Source: Pictodentalium vernedei (taxonomy: Eukaryota; Mollusca; Scaphopoda; Dentaliida; Dentaliidae). Taken from it: DNA of 64,000 nt. Location: NCBI GenBank assembly GCA_031216915.1, contig CM062290.1, forward strand, positions 168,287,453-168,351,452, written 5' to 3'. The notes under the pieces were generated by a model. It did no database searches. It saw only the letters and a list, made by a program, of their open reading frames with translations, and was not told the DNA's origin. Shown here in pieces: positions 10,448 through 20,479 of the stretch. The position numbers and the translations under genes were made by a program. Numbering within the stretch: the first letter of the stretch is position 1; every line of letters starts with the position of its first letter.

Positions 10448-10762
10448 ATGTCACCAAATGAAACTTCATTACCTAATGAAACCACAAGTGTTGATGTACA
10501 AAGTCAACAAAGTCAACAATTTAAAATTTGTGGAAATCATGTTGCAAAAAATCAAGTCACTTATTTCACACAGATTATTATCATTTATGGTATTATAATT
10601 ACAGCCATTGCACATTTGAGTTTACAAAGCCCTGATAAAGAATTGTGGTTAGTGTTATTAAGTAGTTCATTAGGATATATTCTTCCAAGTCCAGGTTTAA
10701 AATATTTGAAACAACCACAAGATAAGAAAAATGAATTCATTTTACGTAACACTTCTGAGTGA
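10448..10762 (+). CDS. small two-helix membrane protein conserved in Polintons
   Basis: 104 residues from the ATG at 10448. A Gln/Ser-rich head precedes a hydrophobic helix (residues about 40-58) and a second one (about 66-83) containing ELWLVLLSSSLGYILPSPG. This WL-LLSS-GY-LP-P pattern is familiar from small membrane proteins of Polintons. A GTATAAAAAG motif lies at 10435-10444, too close to be its own TATA box. The 3' end overlaps the penton gene start at 10731. It is intact. Confidence 0.6.
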   Translation: MSPNETSLPNETTSVDVQSQQSQQFKICGNHVAKNQVTYFTQIIIIYGIIITAIAHLSLQSPDKELWLVLLSSSLGYILPSPGLKYLKQPQDKKNEFILRNTSE

Positions 10763-11579
10763 TAGTTCTATGAATATGTTTCCAAATAATAACCAATGTT
10801 GTTTTCAAACACAATTATCTAAACCCATTCATGTTGATAAAGAACATTGGGAAATGGGATTAGTTGAGGTAATTTTACCTTGAGAAGCAAAAAATATTAC
10901 AGATGAAGAATCTGTTTTTTAAATCATTGTGACAGATAGCAAAATATCAAATCATATTAATAAAACGAATTTGAAACATACATTACACAAAGGTGTTGCT
11001 GTTGTTGAATTAAATATTTTATCAGGTGCATATTCAAATGGCGCTCATGTCATAGATGCAATATAAATAGAAATTCAAGAAAAACATGGAAACATATTTA
11101 AATCATTTGATGTATTATTTCATCATGGATTTTAAACTCTCCAAGGCCGTGTAAAAATAGTTGGAAATAGTATTGGGAATGTGGGTATTGAAATGTCAGA
11201 AAGTTTGTTACAAAAAATGGGATGTAAAGACAATATTTTTCCTGTCATTTTTCCTAATACATCAAAAGGCGCATTTAAATATAATGTGGACTTAAATGTG
11301 GATTTCAATCAAATCTTTATTTATTCTGACATAGCAGATTATACATTTTTAGGTGATATTGAAGCACCTATTTTGCGTGTGATTCCATTTGAATCACATA
11401 AAGAGTCTTTGCATACTCATATAGAATTTGATAATGTACATTACGTACCAGTATCAAAATCTTATTTTGATCAGATTAGTATAAATATAAATGGGAACAC
11501 TGGTAAACCCATTCAGTTTGTAAGTGGCAAGACAGTTGTCAAGTTGCATTTTAGACAGAGACATAAATTAAATTTGTAA
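10731..11579 (+). pseudogene. penton-like minor capsid protein with four in-frame stops
   Basis: Single-jelly-roll vertex protein of the Polinton capsid. The frame starts MNSFYVTLLSDSSMN, a hallmark beginning of Polinton minor capsid proteins. It stays in a single frame for 283 codons to the TAA at 11577, interrupted by TGA at 10881 and TAA at 10920, 11064 and 11133. Sequence between the stops reads as protein (for example HWEMGLVEV and SLLQKMG). Stops without frameshifts argue for real decay here rather than indel errors. It overlaps the membrane-protein gene by 32 bp and is followed at once by the pVI/pX-like gene. Confidence 0.85.
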
Positions 11580-11581
11580 AA

Positions 11582-11958
11582 ATGATGCCGGTGTATCAAG
11601 TTGTACCATGGCAATATGGATATGGATTAGGGTCTATTTTTCACACAGCAATAAGAACAGCTGCACCATTTATAAAACCAATTGCAAAAAAATGCATTTC
11701 AAACATTAAAGAGAGATGGATTAAAACATGGGTTAGAAATAGCAAATGAATTGATAAAAAAAACGTAAAGTACCTAAAAACATTCTATTAACTCATGGAA
11801 AAGATCTTTTGAAATCAGTTGGTGAATCTGCTTTAGGTATAAAAAGACAAAAACAAGAACAAAAACGTCAGTCTGTGGTTCGTTCTCGTAGAGGCAAGAC
11901 ACGTCAAAGACAAGCTTATTCAAAACGAAAATCAAGACCACTTGATATATTTGATTAA
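11582..11958 (+). pseudogene. pVI/pX-like basic minor capsid or core protein, frameshifted
   Basis: The ATG at 11582 opens a frame with YQVVPWQYGYGLGSIF and an amphipathic helix, ending at 11749. Another frame is open from about 11760 to 11958 and is rich in Lys, Arg and Gln, ending LDIFD. The shift lies near 11690-11760, where A-runs occur. Polintons usually have such a small protein, with a GYGLGSIF-type start and a basic tail, next to the major capsid gene. By analogy with adenoviral pVI/pX it may be cleaved by the element's protease. Confidence 0.65.
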
Positions 11959-11964
11959 AAAATC

Positions 11965-13243
11965 ATGATGTTACATGGATCTTGCGAACATTTTGGTAGT
12001 AGTTTTGATCCAGATAATGTATCACCAACATCAAGTGGTATAGAAAATATTGGTGAAATTGAACAATTTCCTATTACATCTTTAAAGACTTCTTCACCAA
12101 TAGAATTTTTAATTCCAAGACAAAAAACCAAGAGGTTAGATCTTGCAGCATCTACACTTGAAGTTCAATTTAAAATTACAAAACAGGATGGAAGTGTTTT
12201 GGGTGGAGATACCCAGATTGCTTCTATCAATAAATTTTTTTCATAGCATGTTCAGTAAAATTGATGTTACACTGAATGGCAATCTTATCACCACCAGTAC
12301 AGATCTTTATCCTTATAGAGCATTTTTTGAGAATTTTCTTAGTTATTCAAGATATGTGAAAAAACACATCTAGCTGCTCGTGAGTAGTGGTATACAGATA
12401 CTCCTGGACACCACACAGAACAAAGGTTTGACTGAACGAGCTAAAATAATTGGTGGTAGCAAAACTGTACAACTAAGAGGGAAACTACATTTAGATTTGT
12501 TTGTGCAAGATAAGAATTTACCAAATGGAGTTGAGATGAGAATTAAATTGCATCGTGCTCCAACTAAATTTTGTTTGATTGGTAGTGAACATGGAAAAAT
12601 AGAAATTCAAAAAGCCATATTCAGAATACTGGCATTGGATTTATTTCCAAAATTTCCGAATGATCTTAACACACAAATAGATCGAACAAATTATAAAATG
12701 CCCATAAGACGTAGTGAAATTAAAACTTTTACTATTGGAAGTGGTCTTCGTTCAAAAATAGAAGACTATCTGTTTCATAAACAGATGCCAAAACGAATTA
12801 TTCTTGGTTTAGTTAGTAATCGAGATATAAATGGAGATATTGGCACTAATCCATTTAATTTTCAACATTTCGATTTGAATAAGTTAGAAATCACAATAGA
12901 TGGACATTCCATTAAAGCACGTCCCTTTGAACCGAATTTTGAAGGTGGACTTTATCTAAATTCATATTTATCATTGTATGAAGCTATGGGCTATTTTGGA
13001 CAAAATCAATCATTTAATTTATCTTTGCAGGATTATGCAAAAGGGTATACCCTTTGGGGTATTGATTTGACACCTGATCAGAGTAGTAGTGGGCCCTTGG
13101 CTCACCCAATAAAGTCTGGCAATCTTAGGTTTGGACTTCAGTTTGCTCAAGCTCTTCCAGAGGTGATCAACGCTGTTGTCTGTGCAGAATTTGATAGTGA
13201 GATAGCGATCAACAAATTCAGAGAAGTGATATTTGACTATTAA
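11965..13243 (+). pseudogene. MCP: hexon-like double-jelly-roll major capsid protein, frameshifted
   Basis: This forms the main capsid shell. Pieces are 11965-12246 (LHGSCEHFGSSFDP start, APIEF-type SSPIEFLI), 12246-12373 (FSKIDVTLNGNLI, TDLYPYRAFFEN) and about 12380-13243 (LRGKLHLDLF, DLNKLEITIDG, GYFGQNQSFNLSLQDY, GYTLWGIDLTPD). These blocks occur in the same order in Polinton/adintovirus major capsid proteins. The total, about 425 residues, is in the usual range. Frameshifts lie near 12235-12245 and 12360-12385. The last two thirds are uninterrupted. Confidence 0.9.
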
Positions 13244-13248
13244 ACAAG

Positions 13249-13594
13249 ATGAGTCAGTGTGAACATTGCAAGATGTGTAAAGAGAAAATACAAACATTAT
13301 TTCAACAATGTGTAGTGATAGAACTGACAAAATCCATTCAACAGAAAATGAAAAATATCTGTGAAGAAAATCGAACCAACACAACAACATTAATAGATAC
13401 AAACATTGCAGAGTGTTTACAGAAAGTGTGTCCAGTGACTATACTATATAATCTACACAAGAGAGCAAGAAAAAATAAACTTATTAGAATATTGTGCTCA
13501 TATGGACTTTGAAATAGACTGCCAAAAAGACATTCAAAAGTGGGCAGATTTAGTTAAAAGAGACTGCTCATATTATACAGCATATCTTGATTAA
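13249..13594 (+). pseudogene. small Cys-rich Polinton protein, probably two frames
   Basis: The ATG at 13249 starts five bases after the capsid gene, with a CEHCKMCKEK cluster at residues 4-10, and runs to 13512. An overlapping frame from 13502 to 13594 (MDFEIDCQKDIQKW start) may be its continuation after a one-base shift. Cys and His positions hint at metal binding, but I do not recognise the family. The position between capsid and protease genes suggests a late gene. Confidence 0.45.
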
Positions 13595-13628
13595 CGGCTC
13601 CGTGTCAGCCTTTTCCAAGGCTAAGAAG

Positions 13629-14098
13629 ATGGAAACCATACAATTACAAACTATAATTGACAGTTCTCAAAGGTTACCATCCTTAAATGGAAAAGTGTGT
13701 TCAAAAGACTTGCTACCAAAACAAAAACCTAAACACAGACAAGCATATATCGTGAACACAGATTCATCGAAAGAACCAGGAGAACATTGGATAGCAATAT
13801 ATTTTAAAGACAATCATTCTGCTATTAACTTTGATTCATATGGTTTACCACCAATAGATAGAGACATATACAATTTCATAGTGAAAAACACGATTCCTGG
13901 ACAATAAATACAATGAGACTACAAAGTGAATTTACTGTTGTGTGTGGAATGTACTGTATATTTGCTTTAGATCATCTTGCAAGAGGATATGATTTAGAGA
14001 CAGTTCTTACTATCAAATTTGATCCAAGAAATTTCCAAGAGAATGATAGAGATGTTCGATGATGGTTTGAGCAAACTTATAGACATTATTTGAAATAA
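13629..14098 (+). pseudogene. PRO: adenain-like cysteine protease (C5/Ulp1 fold), damaged
   Basis: Maturation protease expected to cleave capsid precursors. The triad is recognisable: His in GEHWIAIYF (13785), Asp in NFDSYG (13833) and Cys in VCGMYC (13943). The first frame closes at 13907, just before the LQS/VCG segment, which is open in another frame, so there is a shift near 13895-13915. An in-frame TGA at 14060, before a plausible last segment ending at 14098, either truncates the C-terminus or is the true stop. ATG 13629 is chosen because no ATG lies further upstream in frame. Confidence 0.85.
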
Positions 14099-15001
14099 CT
14101 GTAATAATAATAAATATCAGGTGTCAAAACAATCCCACAGAGGTAATTTTTTACATTGATGACTTTTTAGGTTTTTAAGTTTTTTATTAAAGTCAATCAT
14201 CTATTATATAATTTTCGCCAGACATTTGTGTAACAGAGAGATAGGTTTCTTCAGTTATTTTTTATATTTGTTTCAAAATCAGATCACTTGATTGATATCA
14301 GTTTTTTTATCTAACTCCCAAGATTTTTTTCAAAAAAAATCTTGGGTGTCAAATAAAAACTAGCATAAAAAAGAATTTTGATGTAAATATGTCATGGATA
14401 GGCAAACTCAGATCTCAGTGTATATATGTTCAGATTTTATTTCATTATAATGATTCAACTTTAAATACAGTCTTGTTTTTTGTTAAAACCTCTGTGATAG
14501 TTTTGTCAATTTTGTTAGGTTAGTCCTATAATCCATTTTTTTATCACCGTGTCCCTATTATCTCCCAACAGTAAAAAGAGTTAAGAGTCACTTCTCTTTT
14601 TCACTGAGAGTATTATGTTTAATATTGTATGCATACTTATCAAAAACTTTTATAGTGTAACCTGATATACAGTTTATACTGTAGAGAAAATTTTGATTGC
14701 TAAACGTACAATGAATACTATTCTTACTGTAGAAAAAAACAACTATCACAGAGAGTTCGACCACAACGCGCGCCATCAAGTTTTTTTCATATTGTTTTTC
14801 CTTCTTAGCTTTTCAAAAAGCAGAGGAGTAGAAACAAGATATCCTAGAACAAGCTTGGAATAAAAAAAATGTTGCAATTACCCCTCCGGGATTGTCTATG
14901 GGGAAAAACAGTGGTGACAAACACAGATTTAACAGTGAAAACTTCCATAGACATTGGTTCGCCAGAGAAAAATCCAGGTCTGGGGTACATAAAATATTGC
15001 C
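14099..15001. other. non-coding right arm of the Polinton
   Basis: No supportable gene. It holds the perfect stem-loop at 14317-14346 and scattered copies of CTCTGTGATAGTT and its complement (14488-14500 and near 14740). Similar AT-rich arms with hairpins lie inside the terminal repeats of other Polintons. Confidence 0.6.
14317..14346. terminator. perfect hairpin, CCCAAGATTTTTT arms
   Basis: CCCAAGATTTTTTT is followed directly by AAAAAAAATCTTGGG, a stem of about 14 bp with almost no loop. It lies 220 bp after the protease gene. It could be a transcription-end or packaging structure; the sequence alone cannot tell. Confidence 0.4.
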
Positions 15002-15165
15002 TTATGAAATAAAAACTTGCAAAATAGAAAAATAATTTTGCAAACACAAAAAATATTTTCTTAGAAAATATATTTTGTGTTTGCAAATTTACTTTTCTAT
15101 TTTGCATAACACAAAAAAACCTTTAAGCTAAACAAAAATGAATTTGCAAACACAAAAAATAAATT
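15002..15165. repeat. right terminal inverted repeat of the Polinton
   Basis: The reverse complement matches 70-205, including TTATTTTTCT and TTGCAAGTTTTT, with indels. TTTGCAAACACAAAAA motifs occur in both orientations. The outer end is set where similarity fades into 15166-15190. Confidence 0.75.
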
Positions 15166-15229
15166 AATGTACAGTGGAAACTTATAAGCCAAAAATGTAC
15201 TTTAGGATCTGGTCATAAAGCATGATGCG

Positions 15230-15471
15230 GAGGCACTCGGGACCCAAGCATTTTTAACACGGCGTTTTCCATAGGGTCCATTGCCTTAGTGTTAAATTTT
15301 GAAACTTCTAGACCCAAGAATTTATAGTTGTGAAACTCCTAGACCCAAGAACTTATAGACCCATCATGTATGCACTGTGCCACTTGGGTCTAGAAGTTTC
15401 AAAATTTAACACTAAGGCAATGGACCCTATGGAAAACGCCGTGTTAAAAATGCTTGGGTCCCGAGTGCCTC
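15230..15471. repeat. perfect 89-bp-arm inverted repeat
   Basis: Bases 15230-15318 are the exact reverse complement of 15383-15471, separated by a 64-bp loop. The loop contains a further GACCCAAGAA repeat. The arms begin GAGGCACTCGGGACCCAAGC. Perfect identity suggests a recent fold-back or MITE-like element. Confidence 0.9.
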
Positions 15472-15559
15472 CCCTAACTACTTACTTCTGCTGGGTAGTT
15501 GATAAAAATATCACGAGAGTATAACATTCCATTCATTTTATTCTGTTCTCTACACACTG

Positions 15560-16274
15560 TATACAGTCACTTTGTTCATTGACAGTTCAATCACCCAAGG
15601 CATTCACTTCGTCAAATGCATCTCTGAGTGCTCCCATTGTGTTTTTATCCCCTTCTTCCTGGAGATATAGTTAACCACCCGATTTCAGATTTCCTGTCGG
15701 TCTCCAATGGAACTTCGTCATGTTGCATCAGTCTGCCTGGGTCTTTTTTCTTGATAAAACATGTTCAGTCATTGAACGCTGGTAGCTTGGCTTTATTGGT
15801 TGCTTAGATTTCTCCAGCTTTAACAGGTTGTGTTGCTAGTTTCTGTGCTTGCTTGTGCACGACTGGCATCTTTCGTCTGTGTAGCAACATCATTCTTGTA
15901 TTGGGCTGAAACTTCGTTCTTGGATAGATCTTGCTCGATCCTTTTTCTGTGTGGTAACTTCAGTCTTTTTCAGTTTGTGCTTGCTGGGATCTGTCTTTAG
16001 AACCTCCTTCGTTCTTTTGTTTTCAGGCTGTTTCGGAGTTTGAGTGGAAACTCCGTTCTTGTTTTGGCCTGCAGTTTGAGTGGAAACTTCAGTCTTTTTC
16101 AGTTCGTTTTTGATGGGAACTGCCTTTGGCATCCCTGTCGTTCTCTTGTCTGAGTAGAAACTTTAGTCTTCGAGTAGTAATTTCGATCTCATCCCTTCTC
16201 TGGTTTTCTGCTGTTGTGTTGGCGGACAAGTCCATTAACTGCTTTCTTTTTGTGGCTGAGATTTGATGGCTCAT
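15560..16274 (-). pseudogene. coding remnant with repeated TQT motifs
   Basis: On the minus strand, open stretches at 16089-16274 and 15890-16132, and broken readings down to about 15560, look coding-like: polar, Lys/Glu/Thr-rich, with repeats of KKTEVSTQT, GVSTQT, TEVTTQ and VATQT. The spacing suggests degenerate internal repeats of about 15-30 residues. (K/R)xTQT is the known dynein light chain LC8 binding motif, so an LC8-binding scaffold or a mobile-element gag-like protein is possible. No family is recognised, and the reading is interrupted by shifts and stops. Confidence 0.35.
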
Positions 16275-16539
16275 TCTCCACCTCTTCTTTGGTTAACAAA
16301 TGACACGTACCATAAGGCGTCTCCACACTTTTTTGTTTCAATCCATTGGCAACTATGTATTGTCACGGTAGCCCGCCTGAGCGACAATGTTGTACGTCAT
16401 CCCATACTGATACGTGGTGTCAGTGAGGATGCTGTGCGCGTGTTGTTTGGCTAACACATGTTTTTGTCGTCCATTTTTTTATACTGGAGGCCGCAATCTT
16501 GGTTTCGAAAATGGTGCGTGATTGCGATGTCATGTGATC

Positions 16540-17745
16540 CAAAGATGTTTAATAGGGAGGGACGTATTCGGAGTGTATGTAAGATTGAATGGGAGTATAT
16601 ATAATTACCCAAATGGACCAGACAACTACCAAAAATCACCAAAATACAGCCAAACAATCACTGAAATGGATTTTACTTTAGCTCGAATTTTTTTTATAGC
16701 ACCTAGTGTTATAGGACTGTGTGAATGTTATTCCATTCAGTGTTAGGAAATCTGTTTACCCAAATGGTGTCCTTTGAAAGGGTATCCTCCAATAATCTCC
16801 ATTTGTCCCAATCAGTCCCATCTAGTCCCCAAATCACCACTGTCTTCACTCTCCAAATACCGAGATAAGTCGTATGTGGAGTCACTCGTTCCCGCAGTTG
16901 CTTTATAGCTTATTTGCGCGATAAAATTCGAGTTGTTAAAACAAACAAACTGTTTTCGGCTGCTATTTGTTGTTGAAGACAAGCATGATGGTGATGGGAT
17001 TAGGACACGTAGCGGCAGTGGCGTAATGGTAGGTACTAAGAGCCACAGTCGTACCACAAGTTAGTAATAATGGGAAGCAATAGTCCTGATACAAAGCAGT
17101 AATTGTGTAATACTGCAATGATGGTAGAAGATTATACATGCAGTAATAATGACTACATTGGGAGCTGGTCATAGGAAAGGCGATAGTGCATTCTAAAATT
17201 CTCTGGATTGAAAATCAACCGACATCATTTGTGGTAAGTAAATATGATTCCAATTGGGTTCATATTCACCCAACCCAGTTCATTTGGATTAATTTTTAAC
17301 CCAAGCTAATTTTAGAATGTAGCTATGAACAATTCAGCAGTAATGGCCTTGGAGCTATGAAGGTCATGGGGTGGTCTAGAAGCTAAGTGCCGAAGAGCTG
17401 TTAGGTGCCTTAACTCTTCACTGATAGATATCCTCAGATAAGTACCCTCTAAAGGGTATTTTTAAAAGGTATCCTCAAATAGTTTCCACCAGTCTACACT
17501 TGTCCCCAAATACCTAGATGAGGATAAGAGTCGTACGTGTGTTTGTGGCACATTGTGTATTTCCACATAGGCACATATTGGTACATCCATAATTTTAATG
17601 CGTATTCGAGTTAAAATAAAATCCGTTTTAGTAGTTTTGGACTGTCTTTTTTTGGTGGTTTTTGGTTATTGTCGGGTTCATTTGTGTAATTAGATATACT
17701 TCCATTCAATCTAATATCCCCTTCGGATACATCCCCTTCCCATTA
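16540..17745. mobile_element. fold-back element with inverted arms of about 150-200 bp
   Basis: The segment 16560-16720 is the diverged reverse complement of 17580-17730; both contain AGATTGAATGG, ACCAAAAA and TTAACTCGAAT-type blocks. The inner parts (near 16770-16880 and 17430-17540) also match in inverted order. No transposase is seen between the arms, so it is probably non-autonomous. Confidence 0.65.
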
Positions 17746-17965
17746 AAAGCCTTTCGGCCATATAGCAACCACGTGCCACTAGAGAAACCAGGATGGCGGC
17801 CTCTTATACAAACTGGACGACGGAAACAGGGGTGTCACCCTAACAGCACGCGCATGCGCACCGACACAACGTATCACTATGAAGATGGTGTCACAACACA
17901 GCCGCTCACGCGAGCTATCACAACAATCACATATATGGCGTAACTGGTGCACGTGACTATGACAT
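17690..17965 (+). repeat. interspersed repeat, copy 1 (second copy near 50370-50640)
   Basis: Shares long diverged blocks with 50370-50640, including CATAGCAACCA, ATGGCGG, ATGGACGACGGAAACA-like, CGCATGCGCAC and CGTATCACTATG. It is CG-rich compared with its surroundings. The element type is not recognised. Confidence 0.65.
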
Positions 17966-19700
17966 CACAAGAGATCAATAGATGAGATCAATAAGATGGG
18001 GGCTTAAGAGTGGACGACATTCCACATCGAACCAAATGTTTGACACCATAACCTGGGGACTATTAAAGAGGGCCAGAAATACCTCTGACATTTTTAAAAA
18101 ATAATTATCCAGCAGGCGGAATACGTCACACCAGAGCTTCTAAGCAAGATATATCCATTCTCAAAACTCGACTGGAACTATCTATCAACTTTCTATCAAC
18201 TTGGTAATTAACACCCCCACCCCCTACACACATAGTTTGATGCAGAACATTGGAATGTATTCATTCCTATGCACCAGACACCCTGCTACACCGCACCCCT
18301 AAATGGTTTTAATATGTGAATTAGTAAATTTCCTATGCAAGTCAGTCTTAAATCTCAGTGCAACAGGAGATAATTTGGTTAAAAAAGTTAATGATGAAAT
18401 GGTTCACTTAAAAAATAAACGCAACTTGATGACTGGGGAGTATGCGCATATCAACATTCCATTGATCATGTCACAAGTTTCATCTAAACTGGTTCATAAA
18501 CCTAGAATGAGCTGTGTACTCACGAATTTCAAACAAAAATCAATAATTAATCTAGTTATGTTTCCTGGTGGGACCTACTATAGTTTCTCTGGCCGCTCCA
18601 CCTCCCCATTCACGTGGTCAAAGATCATCCCCTTGTCAAACAGAATCTAGAGTTTATATGGTTAGATTGTCATTTTTCGAAGGTTACTGGCAAACTTTTC
18701 TCAGGTTTGATATCCCTTCATACATCTGTGGTAGATGCATGCCTCCACACCACGCCATTCATCCTCAAACCATGACACTCCTCTCATTGTATAAAGTTTT
18801 TGTTCTCACAATGCGCTGAACTGTGTGTTCTGTTTGTGTTGTAGTAGAGTTAGGCCGCGATTGTACGCAGGTAATTCTAACATCTGTTCTGTGTGCGTGT
18901 CATCGGTTTGCTAGTACAAATTCCACTATTCAATGTATAGGTGTGTGTGTGCACTCGAATTGATGTGAATGTTGGATTGAAAGCCAGACATTTACACGGG
19001 GGACACGGCGTAAAACGTGGACGTCCTTGGTTTAGTACGAACGTCCACGGTTGGTAAATCGCGCGCTATGTGTCGTCTTGGCGTTGCAGCAGAACTAGGT
19101 TCAAGGTTATACACAACCAGCGGTCTCACCCGCCCCAGGACGGGAAGTCCCCCTCGCGACACGAAATACACCCCATTGCATATCGAGGGACATATTAAAG
19201 TATGAAATTCTTGCTTGGTGGAACGTAGGGGAATTACAGATTTACCATTTATATGATAGAGTAATACTAACCCGGTGTGTATGTGTGCCTTCAATTTGCT
19301 AGTAAAATTCACATATTAAATTTTTGAAGAAGAACAAAGGAAATTTTGTAATTTTAAATAATGATTGGCCTTTATTATACCTATTGATTCTCATTTTCCT
19401 TCAGAATTAAAAGTAAAAAAAAAAAATACTAAACTGAAATTATTCATCGAATATTTCAAGCTCAGATTTTCATTATCGCACATACAGGCCAGATATATTC
19501 CCGAATATTGATTTACGATGACTGGTGGTGCCGTTGGAACCTCTAGCGTTACTTCTCACGCCATCTCGTAGCATCCACCGGGAAAGGGAAAATAAGAAAA
19601 CATATTTAAATATGTAATAGTTAAACAAGACCGACAAGACAGTTTTAGTTTTATTTTGTGCGTCTAATCTTGTCTAAAATCATTCATTCACACACACACA
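17966..19700. other. intergenic stretch without a recognised gene
   Basis: Short ORFs, the longest about 115 residues at 18303-18650, have no recognised motif. Two related segments (18870-18930 and 19250-19320, both with TTTGCTAGTA) suggest an old local duplication. Confidence 0.4.
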
Positions 19701-19704
19701 CCCT

Positions 19705-19707
<3 letters not shown>

Positions 19708-19753
<46 letters not shown>
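19708..19753. repeat. (TC)n microsatellite
   Basis: About 23 uninterrupted CT units. Confidence 0.95.
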
Positions 19754-19757
<4 letters not shown>

Positions 19758-20479
19758 TATCAGTTATAAAAATATTTTTGTGTTTGTTTTTCAGGTGTGT
19801 TCAGATCATTTCAGAGAAATACTATAAGAGGAAACAAACATAAAGCATGGAATCAATTTTCCAGTGTTGTGTGTCATTTTTCTGTCAGATTCCCCATAAA
19901 GGTTTCACACAGAGTATCACGAAATGGTGTCTTCCACCTCAGTTCAATAACATGTACTTAGTGACGTCGTCACGTCGATAGCGGCCCACCAGACCCAACA
20001 GGTGCTGGACCAATATTATGAAAAGAGTATATTTTGTAGCTGACTTCTACTCGCAGTCACAGAATTGTTGCTGAGCGTTGACAGGCAGCTAAATGGGTGA
20101 GGTTCACCAAACAGGATACAGATGGGCAGGGTTTCTGCAGGGTCTTGGGTTCAAGAAATTGCCTTGAATGTGATCAAGAGCCACGAAACCCCGAACTCTG
20201 ACAAAGCACAGAGCACGTTCGAATTAAAATCCAGCGATTTCTAAGGTCCATCGAAAATATAAATCAAAACAAATAATTGATGCATCAGTGATCAAAAATC
20301 GGAATATATTATGCGCTCGCAAGATCTTAAATTCAGACCGATCGTTGCTTGGCTAAGCTGTGCAACCTACCGGCTCAGCAGTATAGATAAAATAATTTTA
20401 CAACCATACTTAACAGATAAGCCAAGCTAGGTGAGAGATGATCTGAATTTCCTCAACCATCTGCTCACATTCTCTCTTG

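Larger units (their letters stand above)
1..15165 (+). mobile_element. Maverick/Polinton (adintovirus-like) element, decayed
   Basis: A roughly 15-kb block has the full Polinton gene set: protein-primed DNA polymerase B, FtsK/HerA-type packaging ATPase, rve integrase with chromodomain, penton-like and hexon-like capsid proteins and an adenain-like protease. Inverted repeats flank it (1-205 and 15002-15165). The block is AT-rich and gene-dense, unlike the repeat-laden DNA after 15.2 kb. The left end lies at or before base 1, so the terminal bases and the target-site duplication cannot be read. Nearly all genes have frameshifts or stops, so the copy is probably inactive. The family assignment rests on the combination of genes; placing it among Polinton, adintovirus or a related clade would need a phylogeny. 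Confidence 0.95.

Noticed and set aside
10881-11135. Alternative genetic code (TGA/TAA read as sense) in the penton gene
   Set aside because: Other genes in the element end at normal TAA/TGA stops and are broken by frameshifts; decay is the simpler explanation.
14844-15107. Minus-strand ORF of 87 residues overlapping the right Polinton repeat
   Set aside because: It is Phe-rich because of the A/T-rich repeat; part of it is terminal-repeat sequence and nothing resembles a protein family.
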